Positions 21,354 through 21,385 of a stretch of 21,385 bases of DNA are shown piece by piece (the stretch's first letter is position 1; each line of letters starts with the position of its first letter). The DNA comes from Bryobacterales bacterium. Its GTDB lineage: Bacteria > Acidobacteriota > Terriglobia > Bryobacterales > Bryobacteraceae. Where the stretch lies: assembly GCA_016789785.1 (NCBI GenBank), contig JAEUQE010000159.1:1-21385 (forward strand). Direction: 5' to 3'. A program made the position numbers and the translations under genes. The notes below the pieces were generated by a model. It ran no database searches. It had not been told where the DNA came from and saw nothing but the letters and a program-made list of their open reading frames with translations.

Positions 21354-21385
21354 CCGACTGAAACAAAACGACGTCGAAATGTTTT
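21325..21385 (+). mobile_element. probable insertion-sequence left end, running off the window
   Basis: GGGTGCTGAAAAAGTC at 21325-21340 resembles terminal inverted repeats of DDE-transposase insertion sequences, and it begins exactly where the lactonase coding sequence loses sense. The downstream bases are A-rich and unlike the GC-rich neighbours, with stop codons and a CGACGTCG palindrome (21369-21376), as in a promoter-bearing IS end. No transposase codons are recognisable before the window ends. The family is not determined. Confidence 0.5.

Noticed and set aside
1..21385. CRISPR arrays, tRNA, rRNA, riboswitches
   Set aside because: No regularly spaced repeats, cloverleaf-like segments, rRNA signatures or familiar aptamer motifs were noticed on reading both strands.

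Overview
The window looks like a chromosomal piece of a soil-type Acidobacteriota bacterium, most likely of the Solibacter/Bryobacter group. The evidence is its GC-rich sequence and a characteristic gene set. That set includes an Oar-type TonB-dependent receptor with an N-terminal carboxypeptidase-regulatory domain, a membrane-anchored HTH/TPR protein, tandem MacB-like permeases, and a large secreted BACON-domain protein. This assignment comes from recognised family patterns, not from a database search. No rRNA, tRNA or CRISPR array was seen.

Left part (1-2824). The first ~110 bases look like the end of an insertion sequence pointing out of the window. Next is a secreted protein of unknown function (minus strand, 166-849). 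Divergent to it is an M1-family zinc aminopeptidase lipoprotein (980-2824) related to leukotriene A4 hydrolase.

Middle-left (2825-8675). A 162-base convergent spacer holds a strong minus-strand terminator hairpin and a second REP-like hairpin. It is followed by a 1197-residue secreted protein (minus, 2987-6580) with seven BACON repeats and three further ~125-residue repeats. A 334-base divergent spacer separates it from a membrane-tethered HTH + FlgO/TolB-like + TPR protein (plus, 6915-8675), a candidate regulator of the neighbouring surface protein.

Middle (8629-12451, minus). A three-gene transport operon runs membrane-fusion protein, permease, permease. It has no ATPase gene. The last permease overlaps the 3' end of the HTH/TPR gene tail-to-tail by 47 bases.

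Right part (12677-21353). A LysR regulator (minus) is divergent from a tightly packed plus-strand run. The run comprises an Oar-like TonB receptor, an MFS transporter, a short-chain dehydrogenase of the glucose 1-dehydrogenase type, an RraA-like aldolase-family protein, a secreted clan-A-like glycoside hydrolase and the first 50 codons of an SMP-30/gluconolactonase. The genes are 29 bases or less apart, or overlap. The LysR/receptor spacer carries a TTTAC-N5-GTAAA dyad with a T-N11-A core. It is centred about 64 bases upstream of the start site predicted for the receptor, the usual position of a LysR recognition site. I read this as a LysR-controlled system that breaks down an extracellular glycoside, takes up the product, oxidises it to a lactone and processes the sugar acid. 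It is the most interesting unit here. Its last gene appears to be cut by another IS-like end at about 21325. IS-like sequence at both window edges is what one would expect if the window were a contig broken at repeats.
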